The notes below the pieces were generated by a model that searched no databases, was not told the origin of the DNA, and saw only the letters and a program-made list of their open reading frames with translations. A program made the translations under genes and the position numbers. 64,000 bases of DNA from Mallotus nudiflorus (Eukaryota; Streptophyta; Magnoliopsida; Malpighiales; Euphorbiaceae): the NCBI GenBank assembly GCA_947683625.1, contig CANTUR010000240.1, positions 1,490,501 to 1,554,500 on the forward strand, written 5' to 3'. Numbering within the stretch: position 1 is the first letter of the stretch; each line of letters begins with the position of its first letter. Below are positions 36,164 through 47,260 of the stretch, one piece after another.

Positions 36164-37280
36164 TGATAAAGAAAGTTATTGAGAAGATAGGGACTAAGGC
36201 CATTGAAGAGCTACTTTGTCTACTACCCGATGAAGAACTACCACAATATTTAGCTAGCATTATTAATAATAGTTTTAATGATGGTTTTTTATAAAGAAAC
36301 TGATGTAATAATGTATGGTCTGTTTGAGGATAAAAACTTTATTTTTTCTGTGATTAGTGATGTGAACTCTAATTTTGCTTACTTGTGTGATGTTGATTTT
36401 GATGGTCTTGGCAATTTAATGATTGATCATTCATGCATGTTTAACATTAATTCTATTCAATTTGATTTATTAAACATGGGCACAAATGAACAATCGAAGC
36501 ACATTTCTATATCATATGATTTAACTCTTAAAAAGAGGGAAAAATAGAGAGAATATTAATAAAAAGAAAGGTAGTATTTGCTTGGTCCTATAAGGACATG
36601 CTAGGTCTAGATAGAGAAATTATAGAGCATTACATTTTGATATATCCAGAGGCTAAACCTGTTAAGCAAAAACTTTATAGTTTAAGGCAAGAGTGGGTAG
36701 AAAAGATAAGGGAAGAAATTGTTAAGCAAATCCAAACCAATTTTCTAGAAATAGTAGAATATCCTCAATGGTTGGTAAACATAGTACATGTTCCCAAGAA
36801 GGATGGAAAAGTTTGAATGTGTGTAGACTTCTGGATGACTTTCCTTTACCCCATACTAATGTGATTATAGATAGCATAATACAATGTACTCTTTCATGGA
36901 TGGGTTCTCAAGTTATAATCAAGTAATGATGGCAGTCATGGATAAGATCAAAACTGCTTTTATCATGGAATGGGGGACATACTGCTACAAAGTGATGCCA
37001 TTCGAATTAAAGAATGCAGGAGTAACCTATCAAAGAGCAGCAACCACTCTATTCCATGATATGATGCATAAAGAAGTGGAAGTGTACGTCAATGACATGA
37101 TTGTTAAGTCATAAATAAGGGAAGGACACTTTGAAGCCTTAGATAATTCATTGACAAGCATAGAAAGATACAATCTAAGGCTTAACCCAAAGAAATGTAT
37201 CTTTGGAGTCACTTCTGGAAAGTTGTTAGGTTTTATAGTCAATAATAGGGGAATATAAGTCAATCTAGACAAGATTAAAG
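36164..37280 (+). pseudogene. RT: Element B linker and reverse transcriptase
   Basis: 36278-36547 is the linker before RT (SLNMGTNEQSKHISISYDL in C-like form). RT proper starts near 36598: IEHYILIYPEAKPVKQKL, EYPQWLVNIVHVPKKDGKV, a 30-bp deletion and a stop where C has MCVDFRDLNKACLKDDF, then MYSFMDGFSSYNQVMMAV, AFIMEWGTYCYKVMPFELKN and the active site YVND at 37085-37096. The first catalytic Asp is replaced, as in A1. Confidence 0.88.
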
Positions 37281-38345
37281 CCATTCAAGATATGCTAGCA
37301 CTGAGAATAGAGAAGGAAGTACACACAGATTTTTTAGAAAGCTACAATACATTAGTAGGTTTATTACGAAACTCACTATGGTTTATGATCCAATTCTCAA
37401 GCTCTTAAGGAAGAATCAGCTGGTGGAATGGAATGAAGAATGTCAAAAAGCCTTCAAAAAGATTAACAAATACCTTACTAATCCACCTATGTTAAGACCA
37501 CCAAGACAAAGTAAACCCTTAATCTCATATTTGGCTCTAGAGGAAATGGCAATGGGGGTAATCCTAGCGCAAGAAGGACCGGAAAGGATGGAGTATGCAA
37601 TATACTATCTTAGTAAAAAGTTCCTACCATATGAAAAGAAATATGATCTTGAGGATAAGACAGTTTGATTATGATATAGGCTTTAAAGAAGTTAAGGCAT
37701 TATTTCCAGTCTTACAAGGTACAAGTTGTTTCAAAGATAGATCCATTAAAGTACTATTTCAAGCTCTAGCCTTAGTTGGAAAGAAGTCTCAATGGTTACT
37801 TTTAATTGAGTTTTATATTAAGTATGTCACTAATAAGGTCATCAAATGAAGGGCAATGGCAAAATTCTTGGCATAGAAGCTGATTGAAGGAATAAGTAAT
37901 GGAATTTTGAGCTTTCAAATGAGAACTTAGAAGTAATAGAAAGATGTGAATGAAGCTTTATTTTGATGGAGTTATGAATAATAGGGCAGCTGGGCTAGGA
38001 GTAATTTTTATCACATTAGGAGGAGAAAGCATCCCAATGGCTAAGAAATTGGACTTCAAAGTTATGAACAACATGGCTGAGTATGAGGCATTAACTATGG
38101 GTTAGAAGCGACACTAACAATTGGCGCTAAAGACCTACTAGTTTGTAAAAATTCCCCGTTAGTCATTAGTTAGGCTAATAAGGACCAGGAAGTAAACAAA
38201 GAGAGGTTGAAACCTTATGTCTACCATTTGAAGAAGTTAGTGAGAAATTTTATTAAATGTCTTTTCATGTATTTACCAAGAGATGAGAATCAAATGGCAG
38301 ATGCCTTGGCAATGCTTTCTTCAATGTGGGATAAACTGACAGGGT
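37281..38345 (+). pseudogene. RH: Element B RNase H and second RNase H
   Basis: 37378-37668 encodes the RT-RNase H connection and first RNase H (LRKNQLVEWNEECQKAFKKI, LISYLALEEMAMGVILAQEG, YYLSKKFLPYEKKY). A frameshift follows. The second RNase H is read from 37950 (MKLYFDGVMNNRAAGLGVIF) through NNMAEYEAL (38072) and ends in the LPRDENQMADALAMLSSMW tether (38270-38330). Frames change at least twice. Confidence 0.8.
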
Positions 38346-39145
38346 CAATGATGAAGCCTTTGGTAATAATGAAAATGAAAGCTCCATGTTATAGTGAAAA
38401 ACTAGTTTTGAGTATTCAAATAGGCCCAGAAGAAAAGCCATGGTTTTATGACATCGAGAGATTTATCGAGGAAAGGAAGTACATAGATGAAGCAACTTTA
38501 AAAGCAAGATATGCCCTTTATGTTCTTGCACACCATTATGCAAGTCATGATAGGGTATTATACAAAAGAATGTTGAATGGAATATAGCTAAGATGTTTCA
38601 AGAAGGATGAAGCAAAATAGATAATGAGAGATATTCATGTAGGGGTTTGTGGATCTTATATGAATAGGATGATTCTGATGAAGAAAATAATTCGACAAGG
38701 GTACTATTAAATGAGCATGGAAAGAGACTATATCCAGATAGTGAGATAATGTCATTAATGCCAAATACATGGGAACCTCAACCATCTCCCCCTTAGAGTG
38801 CTAAACAGTTTAACATCTCCATGGCCCTTTGTAATATGGAGGATAGATATAATAGGGGAGATAAGACCAACTGCCTCGAATAGGCATAAATATATAGTAA
38901 TGGCAATCAACTATTTCTCTAGATGGATAGAAACATAATCCTTTACTACCTTGAAGGCTAGATAGATGGCAAGATTCATCAAGAAGAATCTCATTTGCAG
39001 ATGTAGGATTCCACATGATAGACAATGGTGTTTAGTTTCAAACAAAAATAGTTAGGTTGTTGCAAAGATACAAGATTGAGCATCACACTTACCTTATCGA
39101 CCTCAGGCTAATGGTGCAGTTGAAAACCTGAAATGTCTAGTCATG
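38346..39145 (+). pseudogene. INT: Element B integrase, C-terminus deleted
   Basis: The N-terminal part (38400-38587) reads EEKPWFYDIERFIEERKY and YALYVLAHHYASHDRVLY. After a stop the zinc-binding region and core follow in shifting frames; YRPQANGAVEN at about 39090-39130 holds the third catalytic residue E. Immediately after, the text jumps to tail spacer: the segment equivalent to about 51930-52500 of C, including the GDMVLKHAR C-terminal domain, is missing. Confidence 0.75.
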
Positions 39146-39548
39146 CAAAAATTAGGACATCCTCGCTATTTAAAAAACCCACAAAGAGCTGGTAGGAAAA
39201 AATTAAGGGATAAAATAAAAGAGATAATCCTGGTGATCAGAAAACTTATAAAGGGTTAGTCAGGCAAAATTTAAGGAAATAAAAGTGAAAGAAAAATATT
39301 TAGTTAGAAAATCTAAAGGGACTAGCTGATAACAGGAGTTATGCCATGTGATGTAATAAATGTACTCATTTTGGCCCTAATCATTGAATTAAATTGAAAT
39401 GGAATTTTTATTTGATGTTGCATATTCTATCTTTATTATAAAACATAATGACTTAAAGAAAAAAAAACATGAGAAGTCTTAAAAAACTAGATTTATGAGA
39501 TCACTATTTTTATCTTTATTTCTTCTTTTGTGACTCATCTAATAATAC
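39146..39548. other. Tail-to-tail spacer between pol and antisense gene 2 (B)
   Basis: No gene. It contains three degenerate repeats of about 50 bp built on 'aaagggttagtcaggcaaaa' / 'gaaaatctaaagggactagc', the same repeats as in C (51835-51980, opposite strand). The rest is AT-rich. Polyadenylation of both converging transcripts would be expected here. Confidence 0.6.
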
Positions 39549-40720
39549 TTAGGTCCACTTATACTTAGCAAATCCTCGTTGTTCTGGAGCTTGTATGGTA
39601 ACCCAGGCCTTATAGTTGCCATCAATAGTCATATTAGTATCCAAGTGCATATTCTGCTCTAGTGCTCTATGAGGCTACATGTTCTTCACTTTGACCAAGA
39701 AATCTTGTCTCATAAGGAATCCTTCAAAGTTAAGTACAATAACCACAATGAATTATGACTGACCATATTAATGACAAAGGCATGAAGGGGAAATGAAGGT
39801 AAAAAATGCAACCTAGGAGCAGGAACACAGTGGTCGTATAGGTTGATGGTTACAAACTTCAATCTCCACTAATGACAGACCCATGTAATCTTAATATCAA
39901 CGATACCTTTCATCCAATCAATCCATTGATCTATAGTGCGCTTGTCCTTCATCTTCAATGTATAAGATTGTAGATGATGAGGTTGATAAATTAAAGCATT
40001 GTTAGGGCATTAAGTAGACTCAATTCCTCTTATAACCAAATCTAAAAAAAGAAGCTAAGTTGAAAACCCAAAAGGGCAACTTAGGAAAAAAAGCTACATA
40101 CCTGAAGGAGAAGTAAACTACTTGAGAATTAATTTCAAATCTTGAAATTATCTAACCTAATGATAGTTTCAACAAGTATGGCAGGCATACGATTAGCTCT
40201 AGCTTCTACTCGTTCTAGGGTACTAATAATCTTTATGTCAGCATCTCCATAAGGTGCCAGTAACAGGAATTGGACATACAAGCAGAAAGAGACATTCCTA
40301 ATCCATACGACATTATTCTTGTCCATAATCTCATAAGAAGTAATCAGAGAAGAAAGGCTGATAGTCTGGGAGTTATGTGCATACATGTAAATGTCACTTG
40401 GGGCATATAAAAAAATGTTATTAGCTTGTCAAGGAAATGTATCTCAAGATTAGGAAGGGCAATCATAACAGTTGAGTCCAAAGAATAGCCAAGAATAGTA
40501 GTGAACTCTTTGATTAATGTACATAGTTCTTGTCCATTAAATCTAAATACATGGTCCTTGACGTCGCAGAAGGCAGAGGTAGCATGAAGAAAATTTAAGT
40601 CTATCTTTAGATGTTGAAGGGACTTTAAGGATTTGACATGAAAGGGTAGCAGTTTATTCTAATCATTTCCACTAAGTCCTTTGAGGAATTTTTACATCAA
40701 ATTAAGGGTGGCTTGTGTTA
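39549..40720 (-). pseudogene. Antisense gene 2 of element B (DUF7745-like)
   Basis: Two exons on the strand opposite to pol: exon 1 from 40720 to 40102, exon 2 from 40026 to 39549, with CAG|GT and AG ends as in C. The start codon is ATA (ATG in C), TGG and CAA codons have become stops, and one frameshift is present. The readable core (AHNSQTISLSSLITSYEIMD, WIRNVSFCLYVQFLLLAPYG, NRMPAILVETIIRLDNF) matches C. The last residues differ from C (APEQRGFAKYKWT). The family, by my reading, is the plant DUF7745 domain often found in retroelement extra genes; its function is unknown. Confidence 0.8.
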
Positions 40721-40772
40721 TGAGGAAAGCCAATAAAAAGAGGGGTAGGAGCCAATCCTTTTAGCAAGCTCC

Positions 40773-40779
40773 CTATATA
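40773..40779 (-). promoter_or_regulatory. TATA box of antisense gene 2 (B)
   Basis: The minus strand reads CTATATAGGG, 50-60 bp before the start codon position at 40720. The equivalent TATATAAG lies at 50376 in C, at the same distance. Confidence 0.55.
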
Positions 40780-40864
40780 GACACAAAGGCTAATATGGAT
40801 AGGATTAGGATTTTATATTTTCAGGATCGAAGGTAGGAATTAAAATGGAAAAGAGTTTAAGAAA

Positions 40865-40985
40865 AGGAATTGAATTTTCTATCAGAATTCTAGAAATCCA
40901 ATCAGAAATCTAGAATTTCGATTAGAATTCTAAAAATTTGATAAAAAATGTATAATTCTGATCAGATTTTCTGGACTTCTATAAA
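40865..40985. promoter_or_regulatory. Palindrome array upstream of antisense gene 2 (B)
   Basis: Six or so units of about 20 bp alternate 'tctagaaatccaatc' and 'agaattctagaatttcgat' forms: arms around TCTAGA and a GATC-type core. The array lies about 90-210 bp upstream of the TATA box on the minus strand, as in C. Confidence 0.65.
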
Positions 40986-41105
40986 AAAAAGAGACTTCAA
41001 AGTTTGATACAAAACAAAAAGTCTATAATCCATTCATAAGAGGTGAAACATTTGAAAACATTTAAAGTACAACCATGCAAGCATAATGTAAGATGATCAA
41101 TCATC

Positions 41106-43729
41106 CTAAGCTCCAGTGTCTAGCCAAGGACTCCACCCTCTAGCTAGAATGTTGCTCTGATTTGGAGGCATAATAGTCCCAGTGTCATGTTCATCAAAGT
41201 TGAAACCAGTAAGCAATCTATGGAGCCTCTCATTCTCATGCTCTAAATCCTCAACATAACTCTATTACATCAAGAATAGTTAGAATCATGCATATTATGC
41301 ATACATTTGCATACTTGTTATAAATACTAACCCTCCAACTATCCATGATCTACATAGTAAATAATCTATTGGATGAGACGAGTCTATATAGATACTCTGC
41401 CTGTGTCTGAGGGATCTGTAAAATAACATGTACTAATTTAGCAACAAGTGTCAGTTTATGTAGGATTGGAAAGGCAAGATAGACTTACATGTGAAGCATC
41501 AGGTGGAGAAAAGCTAGGAATCTATGCTACATCAAAATACATGTGCTGCTCAATGGGAGTCCACACTGCAAGAGTCTAGGAGTATATAGACCTATCACAT
41601 GGAGGAACATCACCCAGGATAGTTCTCAAGGAAGTATCACCTTGAGCAGCTCTACTATGCTGAGTATGCTTGACCTCCTGCTCAGTCCTCTCAGCGCCAC
41701 CCTAAGTCTCCTCCTCCATAGCAATATCAGTAGTTTCCTCAACCTGTAAAAAAGTAGGGAAATATCATTTGCAATGATGAAAGAGACAAAATGAAATGGT
41801 GATAGTCAGGAATTGTGGCAAGAAGATACCTCAATTGGATCTATAGGAACCTACTTTAGGAGATTCTCCCGAATATACTCTTGATAGTGATGAGAATGCT
41901 TGAGCATAATTAAAGTGTCATATCCCTTAAGAGCTACTCTAAGCTCAGGACCAGTCAGGCTATAACTCCTCAACATCGAAGAGGGAATAGAAGAAGGAAC
42001 ACACCTCCTAGAAGGTACCATACCAATGATAAACACGCTCACCAAGATACCACACCTGGCAACCATAACCAGGAAGTAAATCCTTATGGTCTCGAGTCTC
42101 ATAGCTGCAGTCATGAAATCGTATTGCTAGATGTCTTCAACACCAACTAGCCAATATGATCTGACCTACAAATTCATTCAGATAAATTTTATTTTAACTT
42201 TCATGACTGGTTAAATACTAAAAATTAAATTTATTTTCCCAAGTCCTACTCTAAGGAGTTTAACTAATCTTGAGAAGTTTGTAAATCATACTTGATACTA
42301 GCCAGATGAGAAGAACCATATCTTTGCATTAGAGGAAGATCCCTATCAGAGCTAATAGCACTAAAGCCTCGAATCACCCCAATCTCAATGCCCCAAATCT
42401 TTAAAAATAAGTCAAAATGAAAAGAAGGGGTTGTAAAACAGCAAAGCTAAAAGAGGGTAAAAGACATATAGAAGACATACATGCAAGACATGCTAGAAGC
42501 CGCACATTGTCACAGCACCTCTACAGACAGTGTCAAGTCTATAATAGAGATAGGCAAGAGCTGCAGATCCCTAATCGACTCTAGCAAGATCCTAAAGGGG
42601 ACCAAGAAGTGCAATGCAAACCTCATGACCAATCTTACATAAGAGGGTAGTGCCTAGCAGTATTAATAAGAAGTATCTTACCTTCTAAAGGATCTGATGA
42701 GGTGTGGCAGTCGGTAATCTCCTGAAACCCTAAACAAGAGAAGAAAGAAGCATGTTCTTCTAATTCTTCCATGATGAAACGAACCTGAGCAAATCATGAA
42801 CATAGCAACTCCTAGCATCCTTAGGAAGAGTGCAATAGTGTATATCAAAGGGAACCAGAATACCCCTAAAGGTGATCATAGTAATAGCAGAGAAGCTTAT
42901 GGGGGAAATAGTCAGCTCACCCACTCATGTGTGGAAGGTGTGAGTGGTATCCGTCCACCTCGCAATAAGAGGAAAAAGTGAGTAGTGGTCCAACCTACCT
43001 CGAGTAGTAATAAAGTGTTGGAAACCAGATACCTAGATATGCTGTAGTACCTCTCCAAATAAATCCTAAAAAAGTTCCCAAGCTAAGTGAAAGCAACCCG
43101 ATAACTTTAGTGGTTTTTAACAAAATTTAGAAAACAACAAGATTACTTTCTTCACAAACTCTTGATTTTTTTATCTACTATTACTTTTATTTTTATCTAA
43201 AAAAAAGCGAGATTGAAAGACTAGATTTCCAATCAAAAATCTAGAATTCTGATCGAGTTTCTAGATTTTCAATTGAAAATCTAGATTTATAATTGGATTA
43301 CTAGATTTCCAATTAGAAATCTAGAGTTCCAATTAAAAATTCAGATTTTTGACCAAAAATCTAAAAATCTTACTATAATTTTGTTAATCTTATGTAATAT
43401 GAACATACTAATATTTTAAACTTTTGTATTTAAATTAACAATTTCATGCAATTTTATTTAATTTTGTATAACAAAAATTCTATAATTGCATGCATGAATA
43501 TGTTAACTTATACATTGACAAGAATATATCTTTTTATAGAATCAAATACAGAAGAAAAATTTACCTTAACTCCAGTTTATGAGCATCTATAAAGGTGCAA
43601 GCAAGTCAAATGTAGCACCTCTTCCCCTTCATTGATCCTTAGATGGTTTTGAGGAAAATGTAGTTGAGATATGACTGGATCTGATTGCCTAGAGCTGCTT
43701 CCATGTAGCCTGCGTCCTAGGTGAGCCAT
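41106..43729 (-). pseudogene. Antisense gene 1 of element B: eight-exon plant-mobile-domain-like gene
   Basis: Exons on the minus strand, from the start: 43729-43565, 43065-42682, 42591-42481, 42398-42240, 42165-41830, 41743-41489, 41415-41332, 41249-41106. Lengths 165, 384, 111, 159, 336, 255, 84 and 144 are all multiples of three, so every intron is in phase 0; most ends fit GT...AG. Exon 2 encodes GRLDHYSLFPLIARWTDTTH followed by TFH and GELTISPISF, and exon 3 GSAALAYLYYRLDTVCRG, both patterns of the plant mobile domain (PMD; host members MAIN and MAIL1). The last exon has a coiled-coil-like ENERL stretch. Stops (TAG, TGA at Gln/Trp positions) and a lost donor at 42240 show decay. It lies antisense between integrase and the 3' end; the domain assignment is by eye. 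Confidence 0.75.
43215..43375. promoter_or_regulatory. Palindrome array in intron 1 of antisense gene 1 (B)
   Basis: About eight units of about 20 bp such as 'gatttccaatcaaaaatctaga' variants and TCTAGAATTCTGATCGAG, related to the array upstream of gene 2. It sits inside the first intron, 190-350 bp after the end of exon 1, where it might act as an enhancer or splice-related element. It is absent from C, which has lost this part. Confidence 0.6.
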
Positions 43730-44019
43730 ACGATCATACGAATTCCAAATTGAATATCAGATGGAAGAATAATTGAAGAAGTAAGATTTAAAAATCAAGA
43801 GAAATGAAAAGAAAAAAAAAGAATGAAAGGGATATGAAATGAAGATGTGAATTAGCAAAATGCAAAGATTATATTAAAGTGGCAAATGTCCACTGTAGTC
43901 CTTTAACTTTGTTTGCATTCAAGTCTAAAGATTTTCTTGCAATTTAGTCCTAAATTGCAAAGCTATATGATTTGAGAATTCATTGAATTATTAAATTGTT
44001 AGCATAAAAGAATTCGACA

Positions 44020-44965
44020 TTGTACTATCAAGTATAATATATCCTTTTAATCTTGCCTGTCTGACCAAGTGTAGTCAACATTATACGACCAAAGTACAAT
44101 GTTTCCTCCCAATCCAGACTATATGACTGGGTATAGTCTATATTGTATGACCAAGTACAATATGTCATTCGAATCCAAACGATATGACCAAGTATAAATG
44201 ACATTGTATGATCAAGTACAATGTACCTCTTCCAATCCAGACTATACGACCAAGTATAGTCAATATTGTATGATTGAGTATAACATGTCATTCTAATCCA
44301 GACTATACAATCAAGTGTAGCTAACATCATACAACCAAGTACCAATCCAAACTATATAACCGAGTGTAGTCGACATTGTACGATAGAATATAATGCACCT
44401 CTTCCAATCCAGACTATATGATAAAGTTTAGTCGACATTGTAAGACTGAGTACAATGTGTCATTCCAATCCAGACTAAACAACTGAGCGTGATCAACATC
44501 ATACGACTGAGTGTGATGTATCCTTCCAATCCTGACTATACAACCGAAAGTAATCAACATTGGATGACTAAGTATAATGTGTAATTCTAACCTAGACTAT
44601 ACGACCGAGTATAGTCAACATTGTATGACCAAGTATAATATATCATTTCAATCCTTACTATAGGACCAAGTATAGTCAACATTGTACGACTGAGTACAAT
44701 GTGTCTTTTCAATCTAGACTATATCATCAATTATAGTCAACATTGTACGACTGAGTACAATGTGTTATTCCAATTCAGATTATACGATTGAGTATAGTTG
44801 ACATTATATGACCGAGTACAATGTACATTTGCCAATCCATACTATATGACCAAGTATAGTCAACATTGTATGATCGAGTATAATGTACTTTCATAATCTG
44901 CACTATATGACTAAGTATAGTCAACATCATATGACTGAGTATGATGTATCCTTTCAAATCAATAA
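44020..44965. repeat. Hairpin array of element B (about 61-bp units)
   Basis: About 15 units of roughly 61 bp, each with two hairpins: GACTATACGACCGAGTATAGTC and CATTGTACGACTGAGTACAATG, and some with CATCATACGACTGAGTGTGATG. All share the inner GTAC/ATAC-GACCGA-GTAT/GTAC pattern; the arms differ but remain complementary. Units are separated by 'cattccaatcca'. The array lies 290 bp or more upstream of antisense gene 1 (minus strand) and next to the expected 3' LTR. Confidence 0.9.
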
Positions 44966-45028
44966 TATATGTCCGAGTATAGTGTTTCCTAAAATGTTTT
45001 AGATTTATGCCTAGTGTTGTACAATAAT

Positions 45029-47114
45029 TGTAGACAGCGGGGTTTAGCGCGCGTCTAAGATTTTAACAACCGCGTCACTGTTTGAGCTCAATGCTCTAGA
45101 GAACATACTAACCATTATCACAAAGACATGGCATGAAGAGAAGGAGTCACCACCCAACGTAATAACTGGGACAATTTGAAAAGGTGGTACTTGATTCCCT
45201 AAAAGAAAGCTAGCACCACAACCAGTAGATTCTGGATACGGAATACCAACTTCTTTCAGTCTTATGTTCATTTAGAATTACTTTATGAATTACTTTCTTA
45301 TCCTCTATTTACATGCAATTTCATATAAACCCAAAAACAATAAACTCCAAGGCAAACTAGTCATGAAATATACAAGTAAATAATGCATTCAATTACATAA
45401 CCCCTAAGTTAGTTTAATCTATATGGATTTTAATTAAATGAGTTAAATCTACATGTTTTAATGTATAAGTGAACCTAAAGACCTAATTCCTTTTAATTTT
45501 AATGAAATGAACCTAAGTCTATTAATTTTAATAAAAAAATGGACCTAATTCTAGATATTATGAACGCATTTAAATTAGTGGGCTTAATTCTACATGTTTT
45601 AATTAAATAATGATCTTAAATCTATAAATTATGAAAAAGGCTTAAATTAAGTGAGCTAAGTCTAAATTAATTAAATTAAATTAAGTGGGCCTAAAGGTAT
45701 TTTTAACATAAAATCTAATTAAATATAGACCTAAAAATATATTTTAATTAATTAAACCTAATTAATTATTAAGTAATATGGGCTAAAAGAATTACCTAAA
45801 CTTAAATAAATAAATCAAGGCCTAAAGTGGGCTTAAGGCCCAAAACACACAAAAATAATAAATAAACCCAAAAACAAATAATAACATAAAAGAAACAATT
45901 AAATAATATCAAATAAATAACTAAATTAATCCTTACTAAAATCCTAATTTTTATTAACATGCAACCTAAATTAATCTACTTCCCCATTGATTTTAAATGA
46001 TTACCAAATTGAAACCTAATTTTACTAACCGATTTAATAAAAATTCATGCAACCACACATATAATTTTATTACTATTCCCACTATTGCGGCTATTACATT
46101 AATTCATAAAATAATTAATAAAAAAAATAGAGACAATAAAAATAAAAAATAAAACTATAGGAACTAAGTCTCTACGGGGCTTTATCCATAGTCTTCTGTG
46201 GATTTTCAATGAAATTCATCTCCCTTATATGATCACCATATGTTTTCCTCCATAATCACTAAAAAATTAAAATAATAATTAATGAATAAATTATGATAAA
46301 ATAATAAATAAATAATAAATAAACAAACAAATAAATAAATAAATAAAAGAAGAAGAAGAATATGGTATGCTTATGGATGATCAGGGTGCTCCTCAGATTT
46401 GTGATTCACCATTCTCGATAAGTCTTCGAATCATTTCTTCAAAAAAACCCTTCACGGGTTATGAATTAGTTGATGAATCAAAAGTAATTTTTGATTAAGA
46501 AAAATAAAAAAACACAATTTTCTTTCTCTCCTCTCCTCTTTTCTACATTTTTTTCTCTCTTCCTCCACTTTTGTCTCTCTTTTTTCTACGCTTCCTCCCT
46601 CTCTTTTATAGTAGAACCAGGAGGCCTAACCCCAATCCTAATGTGATTTTAATTCCTAAAGTGTATTCAGGAATTTTAAACCAATTAGGAATGAATTAAT
46701 TAGGAATTTAAACCAATTAAAACACTAAATTGGAAGTAATTTAGAAATAGGAAAATGGAAGAATTCAATTCTGACCAGGATTGTGTAATTCCGATCGGAA
46801 GTATACAATCCCGATCGGAGTTATTGTAATTCCGATCGGAATTACATAATTCTGCTCGGAATTACATAATTCTGGTCAGAATTATGGAATTCCGACGCAC
46901 TTTTTTTTAACATTTAATTACAAAAAGGCCCCCAAAAAAATTTAAATTTTGCAATTAGGTGCTAAAAAGAACTTTGCAATTTAGTCCCTGAAAACATTAA
47001 ATCCTTCCTTAAAAAGCCCTTAGAATTTTTTAAGGATTAAGTTTCGAAGACATTTTCATCACTGGAGTCCTTTGTTACATCCATAACATATCATCCCGAA
47101 ATTGGGTGTCTACA
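45029..47114 (-). repeat. 3' LTR of element C (2086 bp)
   Basis: Minus strand: TGTAGACACCCAATTTCGGG to ...CCCCGCTGTCTACA. U3 carries the palindrome array 46892-46765 and TATAAAA at 46610-46604. It lacks an approximately 28-bp segment ('gtctaattaactaaatagg') present at 59931-59950 of the 5' LTR and has a shorter palindrome array. Confidence 0.93.
46765..46892. promoter_or_regulatory. Palindrome array in U3 of C 3' LTR
   Basis: Six units of about 20 bp centred on CCGATCGG or close variants, with GGAATTA...TAATTCC arms (for example AATTCCGATCGGAATT). It lies 155-280 bp upstream of the TATA box (46610 on the minus strand). Confidence 0.8.
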
Positions 47115-47131
47115 GTTGCCCCCCTTTGTCA
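47115..47131 (-). other. Polypurine tract, element C
   Basis: The minus strand reads GACAAAGGGGGGCAAC directly before the LTR start, the plus-strand primer of reverse transcription. The identical tract recurs at 61479-61494. Confidence 0.85.
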
Positions 47132-47260
47132 CTGTTTGCTTGACAAATTACGACAAAGCAAAATAGCACCCAATTTCTAAATTAAAACTTTAGGGTACTT
47201 ACCTGTACTCCTTGAAGCTTCTGCTTATGAATTTGCTATACTCTGACGTACAACGTTTCA

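Larger units (their letters stand above)
28127..45028 (+). mobile_element. Element B: Tat/Ogre-type element with two antisense genes
   Basis: It has a 5' LTR (28127-30345), primer site, leader, gag, protease, RT, both RNase H domains and a truncated integrase on the + strand. On the - strand are antisense gene 2 (39549-40720) and antisense gene 1 (41106-43729), then a hairpin array (44020-44965). A solo LTR of the same family sits in pol. The polypurine tract and 3' LTR are missing: element C begins at 45029 directly after array-like sequence. The 5 bp before the LTR are TCTAT. Confidence 0.85.

Noticed and set aside
44028..44957. Open frames within the hairpin arrays (also 47339-48260 and 61740-62457)
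   Set aside because: Repetitive translations (for example SIIRPSMMF) result from the tandem repeat itself; they occur in both strands and differ with small indels.
45044..45271. 75-codon minus frame in the LTR end, also open at 59281-59508 and 35916-36143
   Set aside because: It is in a well conserved LTR part and open in several copies, but it overlaps the LTR end, has a counterpart open in the opposite strand, and fits no known protein. Conservation of U5 sequence is the simpler reason.
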